A stretch of 64,000 bases of DNA, taken from NCBI GenBank assembly GCA_035326425.1, contig DAOLFG010000023.1:1-64000 (forward strand), read 5' to 3'. The stretch comes from CALKJU01 sp035326425. Lineage in GTDB: Bacteria; Pseudomonadota; Alphaproteobacteria; Geminicoccales; Geminicoccaceae. Position numbers and translations under genes: made by a program. Positions 40,562-51,163 of this stretch are shown here, in pieces; the first letter of the stretch is position 1; each line of letters opens with the position of its first letter. Under the pieces are notes generated by a model. It searched no databases and was not told the DNA's origin. It saw nothing but the letters and a program-made list of their open reading frames with translations.

Positions 40562-41910
40562 CGGGCCTGCAGCGATTCCGGGGCAGGAAGGTCGGCGTGC
40601 TCGGCATGGCGCGCAGCGGCATCGCCGCCGCCAGGGCGCTGCGCGCCGCCGGTGCCGAGGTGCTGGGCTGGGACGACCGTGCCGAGAGCCTGGGCGGCAT
40701 CGCACCGGGCCGGCCCGAGGACATCCAGGAGCTGGCGGCGCTGGTCACGAGCCCCGGCGTGCCGCTGACCCATCCCGTACCGCATCCGGTGATCGCGGCG
40801 GCCCGGCAGGCGGGCGTGCCGATCACCTGCGACATCGACCTTTTCTGCGAGATCTCGGCCCCCGAACGGATCGTCGCCGTCACCGGCACCAACGGCAAGT
40901 CGACGACCTCGGCACTGATCCACCATCTGCTGTTGCGCGCCGGCGAGGATGCCGAGCTCGGCGGCAATATCGGCGTGCCGGTCTTCGATCTGCGCCGGGC
41001 AGAGCGCTACGTGCTGGAAGTCTCGTCCTACCAGCTCGACCTGTGCTCGTCGTTCCATCCCGGCATCGCGGTGTGGACCAACCTGACGCCGGACCATCTC
41101 GACCGCCACGGCGACCTGGAAGGCTACATCGCCGCCAAGCGGCGCATCTTCTCCCATCAGCAGGCCGGCGACTGGGCGATCCTGGGCGTCGACGACGCGC
41201 CGAGCGCCGCCCTGGCCGACCGGCAGGCGGCGCAGACCTTGCGCGTCGCCATCGGGCAACCTGTCGAAGGCGAGGGCTTCTGGGTCGTCGACGGCGTCCT
41301 TCACGAGAGGAGGGCCGGCGTCCAGACGGCGGTCGGCCGCGTCGATGGCTTCGCCGGCCTGCGCGGGCGGCACAACCAGCAGAACGCCGCCCTGGCCTTC
41401 GCGGTCGGCCGCGTGCTCGGCCATGCGGCGGACACGCTGCTGGCGGGGCTGGCCAGCTTCCAGGGCCTCGCCCATCGCATGGAGGAGGTGGCCCGCACCG
41501 GTCCGGTGTTGTGGGTCAACGACAGCAAGGCCACCAATCCCGAATCCGCCACCAAGAGCCTCGATGCCTTCGACGCGGTGTTCTGGATCGCCGGCGGCAA
41601 GCCCAAGCCGGGCGGCTTCGCCAGCCTGCGCCCGTTCATGCGCAACGTCCGCGAGGCGTTCCTGATCGGCCAGGCCGCCGACGAGATCGAGGCGGATCTG
41701 GGCGATCTCGTCCGGGTGCGGCGCAGCGGCACGCTGGAGCGGGCGATGGCCGAGGCGGGCGAGGCGGCGCTGGCCAGCGGCTGCGAGCCGGCGGTGGTGC
41801 TGCTCGCCCCGGCCTGCGCCTCCTTCGACCAGTTCAAGAGTTACGAGCATCGCGGCGACGTGTTCCGGGATCTGGCCCGGGCACGGCTGCGCGCGGAGGC
41901 CGCCGCATGA
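40558..41910 (+). CDS. murD: UDP-N-acetylmuramoylalanine--D-glutamate ligase
   Basis: This 450-residue ligase adds D-glutamate to UDP-MurNAc-L-Ala. Motifs include the Rossmann-like GVLGMARSGIAAARAL, ATP loop VTGTNGKSTTSAL, ELGGNIGVPVFDL, LEVSSYQLD, NLTPDHLDRH, and WVNDSKATNPESATKSL followed by WIAGGKPKPGG. Length is normal. Overlaps mraY and ftsW by 4 bases each. Confidence 0.97.
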   Translation: MTGLQRFRGRKVGVLGMARSGIAAARALRAAGAEVLGWDDRAESLGGIAPGRPEDIQELAALVTSPGVPLTHPVPHPVIAAARQAGVPITCDIDLFCEISAPERIVAVTGTNGKSTTSALIHHLLLRAGEDAELGGNIGVPVFDLRRAERYVLEVSSYQLDLCSSFHPGIAVWTNLTPDHLDRHGDLEGYIAAKRRIFSHQQAGDWAILGVDDAPSAALADRQAAQTLRVAIGQPVEGEGFWVVDGVLHERRAGVQTAVGRVDGFAGLRGRHNQQNAALAFAVGRVLGHAADTLLAGLASFQGLAHRMEEVARTGPVLWVNDSKATNPESATKSLDAFDAVFWIAGGKPKPGGFASLRPFMRNVREAFLIGQAADEIEADLGDLVRVRRSGTLERAMAEAGEAALASGCEPAVVLLAPACASFDQFKSYEHRGDVFRDLARARLRAEAAA

Positions 41911-43019
41911 TCGCCTTTCCGCGCACCGACCGTTCCATCGTCGCCGGCTGGTGGTGGACCGTCGACCGGCTGTTGCTCGCCGGAATCGCCCTGCTGGCGG
42001 CCGTGGGCGTGATCCTGGTTTTCGCCGCCAGCCCCGCCGTGTCCGAGCGGCTCTTCGGCGACAGCACGCATTTCGTCGAGAAGCACGTCATGTTCCTGGT
42101 GCCGGCGAGCTTCCTGCTCGTCGGGGTCTCGATGCTGGCGCCGCTGGGTGTCCGGCGCCTCGCCGTGGCGATGCTGCTGGCCTTCGGCGTGCTGCTGATC
42201 CTCACCCTGTTCTTCGCCACCGAGGTCAAGGGCGCCCGCCGCTGGCTGTCGCTCGCGGGCGTGGTGGTGCAGCCCAGCGAGTTCGTGAAGCCGGCGCTGG
42301 CGGTGGTCACCGCCTGGCTGCTGGCCCGCAAGCCGGGTCTGGCGGCGCTGCCCGAGACGGCGCTGCTCGTCGGCTTCGTGCTGATGATCCTGGCCAAGCA
42401 GCCCGACATCGGTATGGCTGCGGTGATCGGCTTCGTCTACGCCTCGCAGCTCTTCATTGCTGGCATCGGCTGGGTGTGGGTGCTGGGCATGCTGGGGGCG
42501 GGTGCCTTCGCCGCTTGGCAGGCCTATCTGTTCTGGCCGCATTTCCAGCAGCGCATCGACTCGTTCCTTGATCCGCACTCGCTGGGCTATCAGGTCGAGC
42601 AGGCGCTGCGTGCCGTCGATGCCGGCGGTCTCTGGGGCCGGGGCCCGGGCGAGGGCGTCACCAAGTTCCGCCTGCCCGACGCCCATGCCGACTTCATCTT
42701 CGCCGCCACCGCCGAGGAGTTCGGCATCCTGGCCTGCCTGCTGCTGCTGGGCCTGTTCGGCTTCATCATTCTGCGCGGGCTATCGCGCGTCAGCCAGGCC
42801 ACCGACCGCTTCAGCCAGCTGGCCGCCGCCGGCCTCGTGGCGCAGATCGGCATCCAGGCGCTGATCAACATGGCGGTGAACCTCAACCTCATTCCGACCA
42901 AGGGCATGACGCTGCCCTTCGTTTCCTACGGCGGTTCCTCGATGCTGGCCCTGGCGATCGGTGCGGGCATGCTGCTGGCGTTGACCCGGCGCAACGCCCG
43001 GTTGGAGCCGGAACTGTGA
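41907..43019 (+). CDS. ftsW: Peptidoglycan glycosyltransferase FtsW
   Basis: This 370-residue SEDS protein has about ten membrane helices and polymerises lipid II glycan chains at the septum together with FtsI. SEDS motifs include GARRWLSLAGVVVQPSEFVK, LAKQPDIGMA, PDAHADFIFAATAEEFG with the catalytic Asp region, and TKGMTLPFVSYGGSSMLA. Start ATG overlaps the murD stop. Regulated with the rest of the cluster by cotranscription. Confidence 0.97.
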   Translation: MIAFPRTDRSIVAGWWWTVDRLLLAGIALLAAVGVILVFAASPAVSERLFGDSTHFVEKHVMFLVPASFLLVGVSMLAPLGVRRLAVAMLLAFGVLLILTLFFATEVKGARRWLSLAGVVVQPSEFVKPALAVVTAWLLARKPGLAALPETALLVGFVLMILAKQPDIGMAAVIGFVYASQLFIAGIGWVWVLGMLGAGAFAAWQAYLFWPHFQQRIDSFLDPHSLGYQVEQALRAVDAGGLWGRGPGEGVTKFRLPDAHADFIFAATAEEFGILACLLLLGLFGFIILRGLSRVSQATDRFSQLAAAGLVAQIGIQALINMAVNLNLIPTKGMTLPFVSYGGSSMLALAIGAGMLLALTRRNARLEPEL

Positions 43020-44109
43020 TGGGGGGACCGGTGGTCATAGCCGCGGGAGGCACCGGCGGGCACATGTTCCCGGCCCTGGCGCTGGCGCGCGAGCTGCGCG
43101 GGCGCGGCCAGGACGTCGCCCTGGTGACCGACGCCCGCGGCGCCCGCTACGTCGACGGCGATGTCGCCTGCCACCTGATCTCGGCTGGTAGCCCGTCGGG
43201 CTCGATCCTGGCGCAGCTGGCCGGCCTCGGCCGGCTCGGTCTCGGCACGGCGCAGTCGCTCGGCCTGTTCATGCGCCTGCGGCCCGCCGCCGCCGCCTGC
43301 TTCGGCGGCTATGCCAGCGTGCCGCCGGCGCTGGCCGCCGCCGCCACCGGCAAGCCGATCATGCTGCACGAGCAGAACGCGGTGCTGGGCAAGGCCAACC
43401 GGCTGATCGCCCGGTTCGCGGCGCGCGTGGCGCTGAGCTTCGAGCATACCGAGCGCACGGCGAGGCTGCCGCGCGAGCGTCAGGTGGTCACCGGCAACCC
43501 GGTGCGCACCAGCTTCGCGGCTTCCGCCGGCCGCTACATGCCGCCGGGCCGCGACGAGACCTTCCGCCTGCTGGTCCTGGGCGGCAGCCAGGGTGCCCGG
43601 GTGCTGAGCGACGTCGTGCCGGGCGGGGTGGCGCTGCTGTCCGACGATCTGCGCCGGCGTCTCGCCATCACCCAGCAGTGCCGGCCGGAAGACATCGACC
43701 GCGCCCGCGCCGCCTATGCGGCGCTCGGCATGCAGCCGGAACTGCAGACCTTCTTCGCTGACGTACCCGGATTGATGGAACAGGCCCACTTGGTGGTGAC
43801 GCGCTCGGGCGCCTCGACCGTCGCCGAGCTGCTGGCGGTCGGCCGGCCGTCGCTGCTGGTTCCCTACGCCCACGCCGCCGACGATCACCAGCGGGCCAAC
43901 GCTGCCGAGCTGCAGCACACCGGTGCCGCCGGCATGGTGCTGGAGAAGGCGCTCTCCGCCGGCGCCCTGGCCGAGAGCCTACGGCTGCTGATGGATGAGC
44001 CGTCGCGGCTTGAGATCATGGCAGCCAGGGCCCGCGCCGTGGCCCGCCCCGATGCGGCCCAACTGCTGGCGGATGCGGTGATGGCCCTGGTGCCGAGGGA
44101 GGCGCTGGC

Positions 44110-44113
<4 letters not shown>
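43019..44113 (+). CDS. murG: UDP-N-acetylglucosamine--N-acetylmuramyl-(pentapeptide) pyrophosphoryl-undecaprenol N-acetylglucosamine transferase
   Basis: This 364-residue peripheral membrane glycosyltransferase converts lipid I to lipid II. The N-terminal glycine loop AAGGTGGHMFPALALARELR, GGYASVPPALAAA, LHEQNAVLGKANR, LVLGGSQGARVLSD and SGASTVAELLAVGRPSLLVP are the family landmarks. The ATG overlaps the ftsW stop (TGATG); a GTG three bases earlier is possible. Overlaps murC by 4 bases. Confidence 0.97.
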
Positions 44114-45527
<1,414 letters not shown>

Positions 45528-45531
<4 letters not shown>

Positions 45532-46433
45532 CGGCGCTGCTGCCGCAGACGCGGGGGGCGATGCGCCAGCGCGTGAGCCTGGCACCGCTCACCTGGTTTC
45601 GCATCGGCGGTCCCGCTGAGTGGCTGTTCCAGCCGGCCGATGCCCAGGACCTCGCGGCGTTCCTGGCGGCGGCGCCGGGCCTGCGCATCATGCCGATGGG
45701 CGTAGCCTCCAACCTGCTGGTGCGGGATGGTGGCATCGACGGCGTCGTCGTCCGCTTCGGCGGGCCGTTGGCCAAGGTCGAGACCGATGGCCGGACGGTG
45801 ATCGCCGGCGCCGGCGCGCTGGACCAGCGGGTGGCGCAGGTGGCCCAGACAGCGGGCCTCTCCGGCCTCGAGTTCATGATCGGCATCCCCGGCACCATCG
45901 GCGGGGCCGTCCGCATGAATGCCGGCGCCTTCGGTGGCGAGACCCGCGACCGCCTGGCCTGGGCGGAGGCCCTCGACCGACAGGGAAACCTGCACCGCCT
46001 GACCCCGGCCGAGCTGGGCATGACCTACCGCCACAGCGACCTGCCAGCCGACTGGATCGTGGTGCGCGCGGCCTTCGCCTGCGAGCCGGGCGACATCGCG
46101 GCGATCGCGGCGCGGATGCAGGCCATCAAGGAGGAGCGGGAGGCCTCGCAGCCGTTGCGCGTCGCCACAGGCGGCAGCACCTTCAAGAACCCGCCCGGTC
46201 AGCGCGCCTGGCAGCTCATCGACCGGGCAGGATGCCGAGGCCTGCGCCACGGTGCCGCCATGGTCTCGGAGAAGCACTGCAACTTCCTCATCAATACAGG
46301 CAACGCCACCGCCGCCGAGGTCGAGGGCCTGGGCGAGATCGTCAGGCGTCGCGTGCGCGAGAGCGCCGGGATCACGCTCGAATGGGAGATCGTCCGGATC
46401 GGCCGGCAGGGTGCCGCGGAGGCCGCGGCATGA
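45528..46433 (+). CDS. murB: UDP-N-acetylenolpyruvoylglucosamine reductase
   Basis: This 301-residue FAD enzyme reduces enolpyruvyl-UDP-GlcNAc to UDP-MurNAc with NADPH. FAD-binding region MGVASNLLVRDGGIDGVVVR, GLEFMIGIPGTIGGAVRMNA with NAGAFGGET, and the C-terminal ATGGSTFKNPPGQ holding the catalytic serine are visible; the arrangement is of the type II MurB usual in alphaproteobacteria. ATG 45528 overlaps the murC stop; homology does not extend upstream. Confidence 0.97.
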
Positions 46434-47341
46434 CCCACGTCGCGGTGCTGATGGGGGGTGTCTCGGCCGAGCGCGAGGTGTCGCTGGTGAGCGGCGAGGC
46501 CTGCGCACGAGCGCTCGAGGAGAGGGGCTATCGCGTCAGCAGGGTCGATGCCGCCACCGACCTCGCCCGCCAGCTCGCCAAGCTGCGGCCCGACCGGGTG
46601 TTCAACGCCCTGCACGGTCGAATGGGCGAGGACGGTCGGGTGCAGGGCCTGCTCGACGTGATGGGGCTGCCCTACACCCATTCCGGCGTCCTGGCCTCGG
46701 CGGTGGCCATGGACAAGCCGATGGCCAAGCTGATCTTCCGCAGCATCGGCCTGCGTTGTGCCGAGGGTGTCGAGACGACGCTGGGAAGCCTCGACGACGG
46801 CCTGCCGCTGCCAGCTCCGGTCGTGGTGAAGCCCGCGGCCGAGGGTTCCAGTGTCGGCGTGACGATCCTGCTCGACGACGACCCGCGGCCGATCTTCGAG
46901 CGCAACGACCGCGACCGTGACGCCAGGGTGCTGGTCGAGCGCTACGTGCCCGGCCGTGAGCTGACTTGCGCGGTCATGGGCGATCGGCCGCTGGCGGTCA
47001 CCGAGATCAAGCCGGTTCAGGGCTTCTACGACTACCGCGCCAAATACACCGACGGTTGCGCCGTCCACGACGTGCCGGCGCAGCTCGCGCAGCCGGTCTA
47101 CGACAAGGTGATGGACTGGGCGCTCCGCGCCCACCGGGCGCTCGGCTGCCGTGGCGTCAGCCGGGCGGATTTCCGGTTCAATCCCGACGAGGGCGAGGAC
47201 GACGGACTCTACATCCTCGAGGTCAACACCCAGCCGGGTATGACGCCGCTGTCGCTGGTGCCCGAGCAGGCGGCCCATTGCGGCATCTCGTTCGGTGACC
47301 TCGTCGACTGGCTGGTGACGGAGGCGACATGCGACAGGTGA
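46430..47341 (+). CDS. ddl: D-alanine--D-alanine ligase
   Basis: This 303-residue ATP-grasp ligase makes D-Ala-D-Ala for MurF. Motifs are VLMGGVSAEREVSLVSG, NALHGRMGEDGRVQGLLDVM, VVKPAAEGSSVGVTIL, and LEVNTQPGMTPLSLVPEQA at the metal site. Length is normal. The ATG overlaps the murB stop; the gene overlaps ftsQ by 13 bases, the longest overlap in this part of the cluster apart from ftsI/murE. Confidence 0.97.
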   Translation: MTHVAVLMGGVSAEREVSLVSGEACARALEERGYRVSRVDAATDLARQLAKLRPDRVFNALHGRMGEDGRVQGLLDVMGLPYTHSGVLASAVAMDKPMAKLIFRSIGLRCAEGVETTLGSLDDGLPLPAPVVVKPAAEGSSVGVTILLDDDPRPIFERNDRDRDARVLVERYVPGRELTCAVMGDRPLAVTEIKPVQGFYDYRAKYTDGCAVHDVPAQLAQPVYDKVMDWALRAHRALGCRGVSRADFRFNPDEGEDDGLYILEVNTQPGMTPLSLVPEQAAHCGISFGDLVDWLVTEATCDR

Positions 47342-48168
47342 GCCGGCTGGCGCATCGGGCGCGACTGGCGCCGCGGGGCAGGCCGAAGCCGCGCTGGCTG
47401 CGCCCGGTCCAGCTGACCATGGCGTCGCTGGCGGCGGTGGCGGTGCTGGGCTTCGGCGCGCACACGCTCCATCGCCTGGGGATCTTGTCCGATGCCGCGG
47501 CCGTGGTCGAGGCGCGACTTCTCGCCTGGTCGGGTGCGAGCGGCCTCAAGGTCGAGCGGGTCTATGCCGAAGGGCGCGTGCGGACCTCCGAACGCGAACT
47601 TGTCGCAACTCTAGAAGACTATCAGAACGCATTTATACTTGCGGTTGATACAGCCAGTGCTAAGCACAGGCTCGAAAGCTTGCCTTGGGTGCGCCGGGCG
47701 ACCGTGACACGGCAGTTCCCCAACACCTTGCTGATCCGAATCGAGGAGCATACGCCGGCCGCAGTCTGGATCGACGACCGCCGGCGGCGGCTGGTCAGCG
47801 ATGCCGGCGAGCTGATCCCGCTCGCCGATGCACGTGGCTTCACCGGACTGCCGGTGTTGCGCGGCAGCGGCGCGCCGGAGCAGATCCGCGAGCTGTTCCG
47901 CCTGCTCGGGACCGAGCCGGCGCTGGCGCGACGGCTGACCCAGGCGACGCTCGTCGGCGAGCGCCGCTGGAATATCTGGCTGGACCATCGTGTCGAGGTC
48001 CGGTTGCCCGAGCAGGGAGCCGAACGGGCCTGGCACTATCTCGCCAAGCGCCAGCGCGACGAGGCCCTGCTGTCCCGCGCGATCGAGACGATCGACATGC
48101 GCAATCCCAGCTGGCTGGCATTGCGGCTGATGGACGAGAACGCACCGCGGGCGGGACAAGGCGTATGA
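47329..48168 (+). CDS. ftsQ: Cell division protein FtsQ
   Basis: This 279-residue bitopic protein has a basic cytoplasmic tail (residues 1-24), one transmembrane helix (about 25-46: LTMASLAAVAVLGFGAHTL), a POTRA domain (GLKVERVYAEGRVRTSEREL) and a beta domain (SLPWVRRATVTRQFPNTLLI). It links FtsLB to the other divisome proteins. Codons at 47600-47665 are AT-rich and unlike the rest of the gene, with a TATACT hexamer at 47634. Overlaps ftsA by 4 bases. Confidence 0.95.
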   Translation: MRQVSRLAHRARLAPRGRPKPRWLRPVQLTMASLAAVAVLGFGAHTLHRLGILSDAAAVVEARLLAWSGASGLKVERVYAEGRVRTSERELVATLEDYQNAFILAVDTASAKHRLESLPWVRRATVTRQFPNTLLIRIEEHTPAAVWIDDRRRRLVSDAGELIPLADARGFTGLPVLRGSGAPEQIRELFRLLGTEPALARRLTQATLVGERRWNIWLDHRVEVRLPEQGAERAWHYLAKRQRDEALLSRAIETIDMRNPSWLALRLMDENAPRAGQGV

Positions 48169-49460
48169 GCACAGTGGCGGCCGGAAACGGCTTGCGTAAC
48201 ATCGCCTCGGCGAGACCGGTCGCCAGGGCCGCGCCGCTCGCCGTGCTCGATCTCGGTACCAGCAAGGTGTGCTGCTTCATCACGCGGCCGCGCCACTCGC
48301 GCGGCTTTGCGTTGATGGGCCGGGGCTACCAGATCTCCGACGGGCTGAAGGCCGGTGAGATCGTCGATGCCGAGGCCGTCGATGCCTCGCTGCGCGCGGT
48401 GCTGCACGAGGCCGAGGAGCAGGCGGGCGAGACGCTGCGGGACATCGTGGTGACGCTGAGCGGCGGCGCCCCCCGGTCGACGCATGTCCGAGTCTCCAGC
48501 AGCCTCGCCGGCCGGACGGTCGAGGAGGAGGATCTCCGTCGGCTGATGCGGCGGGCGCACGACGAGGTCGATGGCGAGCAGCGGGCCGTCGTGCACGTCC
48601 TGCCGCTTGAGGTCACGATCGACGGCGGCCGGCCTTTGCGCGACCCGCGCGGCATGAGCGGCCAGAAGCTAGAGATGCTGGCCCATGTCGCCTCGGTGCG
48701 CGGCCAGACCTTGCGCGATGCCCTGGCAGCCCTGACGCGCTGCCACCTCGACGTGAAGGGCGTGGCCGTCGCGAGCTATGCCTCGGGCTATGGCTGCCTC
48801 ACCGAGGACGAGCTCGACCGCGGCTGCCTCCTGCTCGACATGGGCGGCGGCACCACGGGCATCGCCCATTTCGCCGCCGGCCGGCTGGCGCTGGTCGACC
48901 AGATTCCCTATGGCGGCGACCATGTCACAGCCGATCTCGCCTTCGGGCTGTCGACCAGCCGCGTCCATGCCGAGCGCATCAAGAGCCTCTATGGCGGTGT
49001 GCTGTGGCGCGCCTGCGACGATAACCAGCGCATACCTGTTCCGCAGATCGGCGATCACGGCCAGCTGCCGACCGGCGAGGTGCCGCGTACCAGGCTCACC
49101 CAGATTGCCCGGGCACGCGTCGAGGAGATCTTCGGGCTCGCCCGCGAGCGTCTTGCCCACGCCGCCGAGCTGCTGAAGGCCTGCCCGCCGCGCAACATCG
49201 TGCTGACTGGCGGGGCCAGCGAGATCGAGGGTGCCGAGGAGCTGGCACAGGAGGTGTTCCGGCTGCCGGCGCGGATCGGCCGGCCGGATCCGGCCACTGG
49301 CATCGGCGCCGACCTGGGTCCGTGCTGCGCCAGTGTCGCAGGGGCGCTGGCGTTGGCGGCGGGCGACGACGGCGGCCTCGCCTGGTCTGAGACCCGAGCG
49401 ACACCGCCATTGGCGCAGAAGCTGGCCCGCGTGGGCCGCTGGCTGCGGCAGAACTTCTAG
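48165..49460 (+). CDS. ftsA: Cell division protein FtsA
   Basis: This 431-residue actin-fold protein tethers FtsZ to the membrane. ATP-binding features are LAVLDLGTSKVCCFI (phosphate 1), LLLDMGGGTTGIAHFA (phosphate 2) and IVLTGGASEIEGAEELAQ (adenosine). The C-terminal amphipathic membrane helix is LAQKLARVGRWLRQNF. Length is normal. It is followed by a 93-base gap before ftsZ, the largest within the coding part of the cluster. Confidence 0.97.
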   Translation: MSTVAAGNGLRNIASARPVARAAPLAVLDLGTSKVCCFITRPRHSRGFALMGRGYQISDGLKAGEIVDAEAVDASLRAVLHEAEEQAGETLRDIVVTLSGGAPRSTHVRVSSSLAGRTVEEEDLRRLMRRAHDEVDGEQRAVVHVLPLEVTIDGGRPLRDPRGMSGQKLEMLAHVASVRGQTLRDALAALTRCHLDVKGVAVASYASGYGCLTEDELDRGCLLLDMGGGTTGIAHFAAGRLALVDQIPYGGDHVTADLAFGLSTSRVHAERIKSLYGGVLWRACDDNQRIPVPQIGDHGQLPTGEVPRTRLTQIARARVEEIFGLARERLAHAAELLKACPPRNIVLTGGASEIEGAEELAQEVFRLPARIGRPDPATGIGADLGPCCASVAGALALAAGDDGGLAWSETRATPPLAQKLARVGRWLRQNF

Positions 49461-49553
49461 CGGATCGAGGAGGGCGGCCGTCTTGCCCACGGTCGCCGAC
49501 GGTTACCGGACGACGAGCCGGGACCACAACGTCGAGGAGGGGAATAGAGGACG

Positions 49554-51011
49554 ATGACGATCAATCTCAGTCTACCGGCGACCCACGAGCTGAAGCCCAA
49601 GATCACCGTAGTCGGCGTCGGCGGTGCCGGCGGCAATGCCGTCAACAACATGATCACCTCGCATCTCGAGGGGGTCGAGTTCATCGCCTGCAACACCGAC
49701 GCCCAGGCGCTGTCGGCCTGCCTGACCGATCGCAAGATCCAGCTCGGCGCCACCATCACCCATGGCCTCGGTGCTGGCGCCCGCCCCGAGGTGGGCCGCG
49801 CCGCCGCCGAGGAGGCCCTCGACGAAATCCTCGATGCGCTCTCCGGCAGCCACATGGTGTTCATCACCGGCGGCATGGGCGGCGGCACCGGCACCGGTGC
49901 CGCACCCGTCATCGCCCGCGCGGTGCGCGAGCAGGGCATCCTGACCGTCGGCGTGGTCACCAAGCCCTTCCACTTCGAGGGTGCCCACCGCATGCGGCTC
50001 GCCGAAGGCGGGCTCGAGGAGCTGCAGCAGCACGTCGACACCCTGATCGTCATCCCCAACCAGAACCTGTTCCGGCTCGCCAACGAGCGCACCACCTTCT
50101 CCGACGCCTTCCGGATGGCCGACGAGGTGCTGCACATGGGCGTGCGCGGCGTCACCGACCTCATGATCATGCCGGGCCTGATCAACCTCGACTTCGCCGA
50201 TATCCGCACGGTGATGAGCGAGATGGGCAAGGCGATGATGGGCACGGGCGAGGCCGAGGGCGACCGCCGGGCGCTGGAGGCGGCCGAGGCCGCCATCTCC
50301 AACCCGCTGCTCGACGAGGTGTCGATGAAGGGCGCGCGGGCGGTCCTCATCAACATCACAGGCGGCCTCGACATGACGCTGTTCGAGGTCGACGCCGCCG
50401 CCAACCGCATCCGCGAGGAGGTCGACCCCAACGCCAACATCATTTTCGGCTCGACCTTCAACGAGACCATGCAGGGCGAGATGCGGGTGTCGGTGGTGGC
50501 CACCGGCATCGCCAGCGAGGCCGACCGCAAGCGCGCCGCCGCGGCCGCCGCTGCGGCCGCCGAGCCCGCGCCCGTGGCCGAGCGTGCCCCGGCCAGCCCG
50601 CTGCCGGTCTTCCGCTTCCAGCCGCAGGGTGCCAAGCCCGCCATGGTGTCGCCGTCGCCGGTCCAGGCCGGTCCGGTGACGCCGCGCCCGAGCCGGGCGC
50701 TGGCCGAGCCTGCCGCCCGGCCGATGGTCGAGGCCATGGCCGAGCAGCAGGCGCCGGCCAAGGGCTTCGTGCCGGCGCCTGCCGCCGATGGTGGCCGCCA
50801 GCCGGCCGGGGCCGCCGAGCCGGCGCGCGGCAGCAACCTCTTCGACAAGTTCAAGGGCTTGGCCTTCTCGCGCACCACGATGACGGCTCCGCTGCGGCCC
50901 GGCAGGCCGATCGATGCCGTCGAGGTCCGCGAGCGCGCCACGATCGCGGCCGAGCAGGACGAGATCGGCGAGATCCCGGCCTTCCTGCGCAAGCAGCACG
51001 AGCATGCATGA
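49554..51011 (+). CDS. ftsZ: Cell division protein FtsZ
   Basis: This 485-residue tubulin-like GTPase polymerises into the Z ring. The GTP-binding loop is ITGGMGGGTGTGAAPVIA (around residue 107), the T7 synergy loop is in NLDFADIRTVMSEMGKAMMG, and the C-terminal conserved peptide EIPAFLRKQ, near the very end, binds FtsA and other partners. A disordered Ala/Pro linker of about 120 residues separates core and peptide. GAGGAGGGGAATAGAGGA precedes the ATG. A strong terminator follows. Confidence 0.98.
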   Translation: MTINLSLPATHELKPKITVVGVGGAGGNAVNNMITSHLEGVEFIACNTDAQALSACLTDRKIQLGATITHGLGAGARPEVGRAAAEEALDEILDALSGSHMVFITGGMGGGTGTGAAPVIARAVREQGILTVGVVTKPFHFEGAHRMRLAEGGLEELQQHVDTLIVIPNQNLFRLANERTTFSDAFRMADEVLHMGVRGVTDLMIMPGLINLDFADIRTVMSEMGKAMMGTGEAEGDRRALEAAEAAISNPLLDEVSMKGARAVLINITGGLDMTLFEVDAAANRIREEVDPNANIIFGSTFNETMQGEMRVSVVATGIASEADRKRAAAAAAAAAEPAPVAERAPASPLPVFRFQPQGAKPAMVSPSPVQAGPVTPRPSRALAEPAARPMVEAMAEQQAPAKGFVPAPAADGGRQPAGAAEPARGSNLFDKFKGLAFSRTTMTAPLRPGRPIDAVEVRERATIAAEQDEIGEIPAFLRKQHEHA

Positions 51012-51068
51012 TCTTGCCGAAGCGCCTGAGCGCGGCACTGTAACAATCTGCAATTCTTTGTGATTGGT

Positions 51069-51106
51069 GGCTCCCAACGCATCGGGATAACGATGCGTTG
51101 GGAGCC
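51069..51106 (+). terminator. Rho-independent terminator of ftsZ
   Basis: GGCTCCCAACGCATCG (51069-51084) and CGATGCGTTGGGAGCC (51091-51106) form a perfect 16-bp stem with loop GGATAA, followed by the T-rich TTCTCTCTT. This is the clearest terminator in the window and should separate the dcw transcript from lpxC. Confidence 0.92.
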
Positions 51107-51163
51107 TTCTCTCTTGGCTCCGGACGCCGGTCAGCAGCGCCGCATCGGGAGTCGAGCGCGCCA

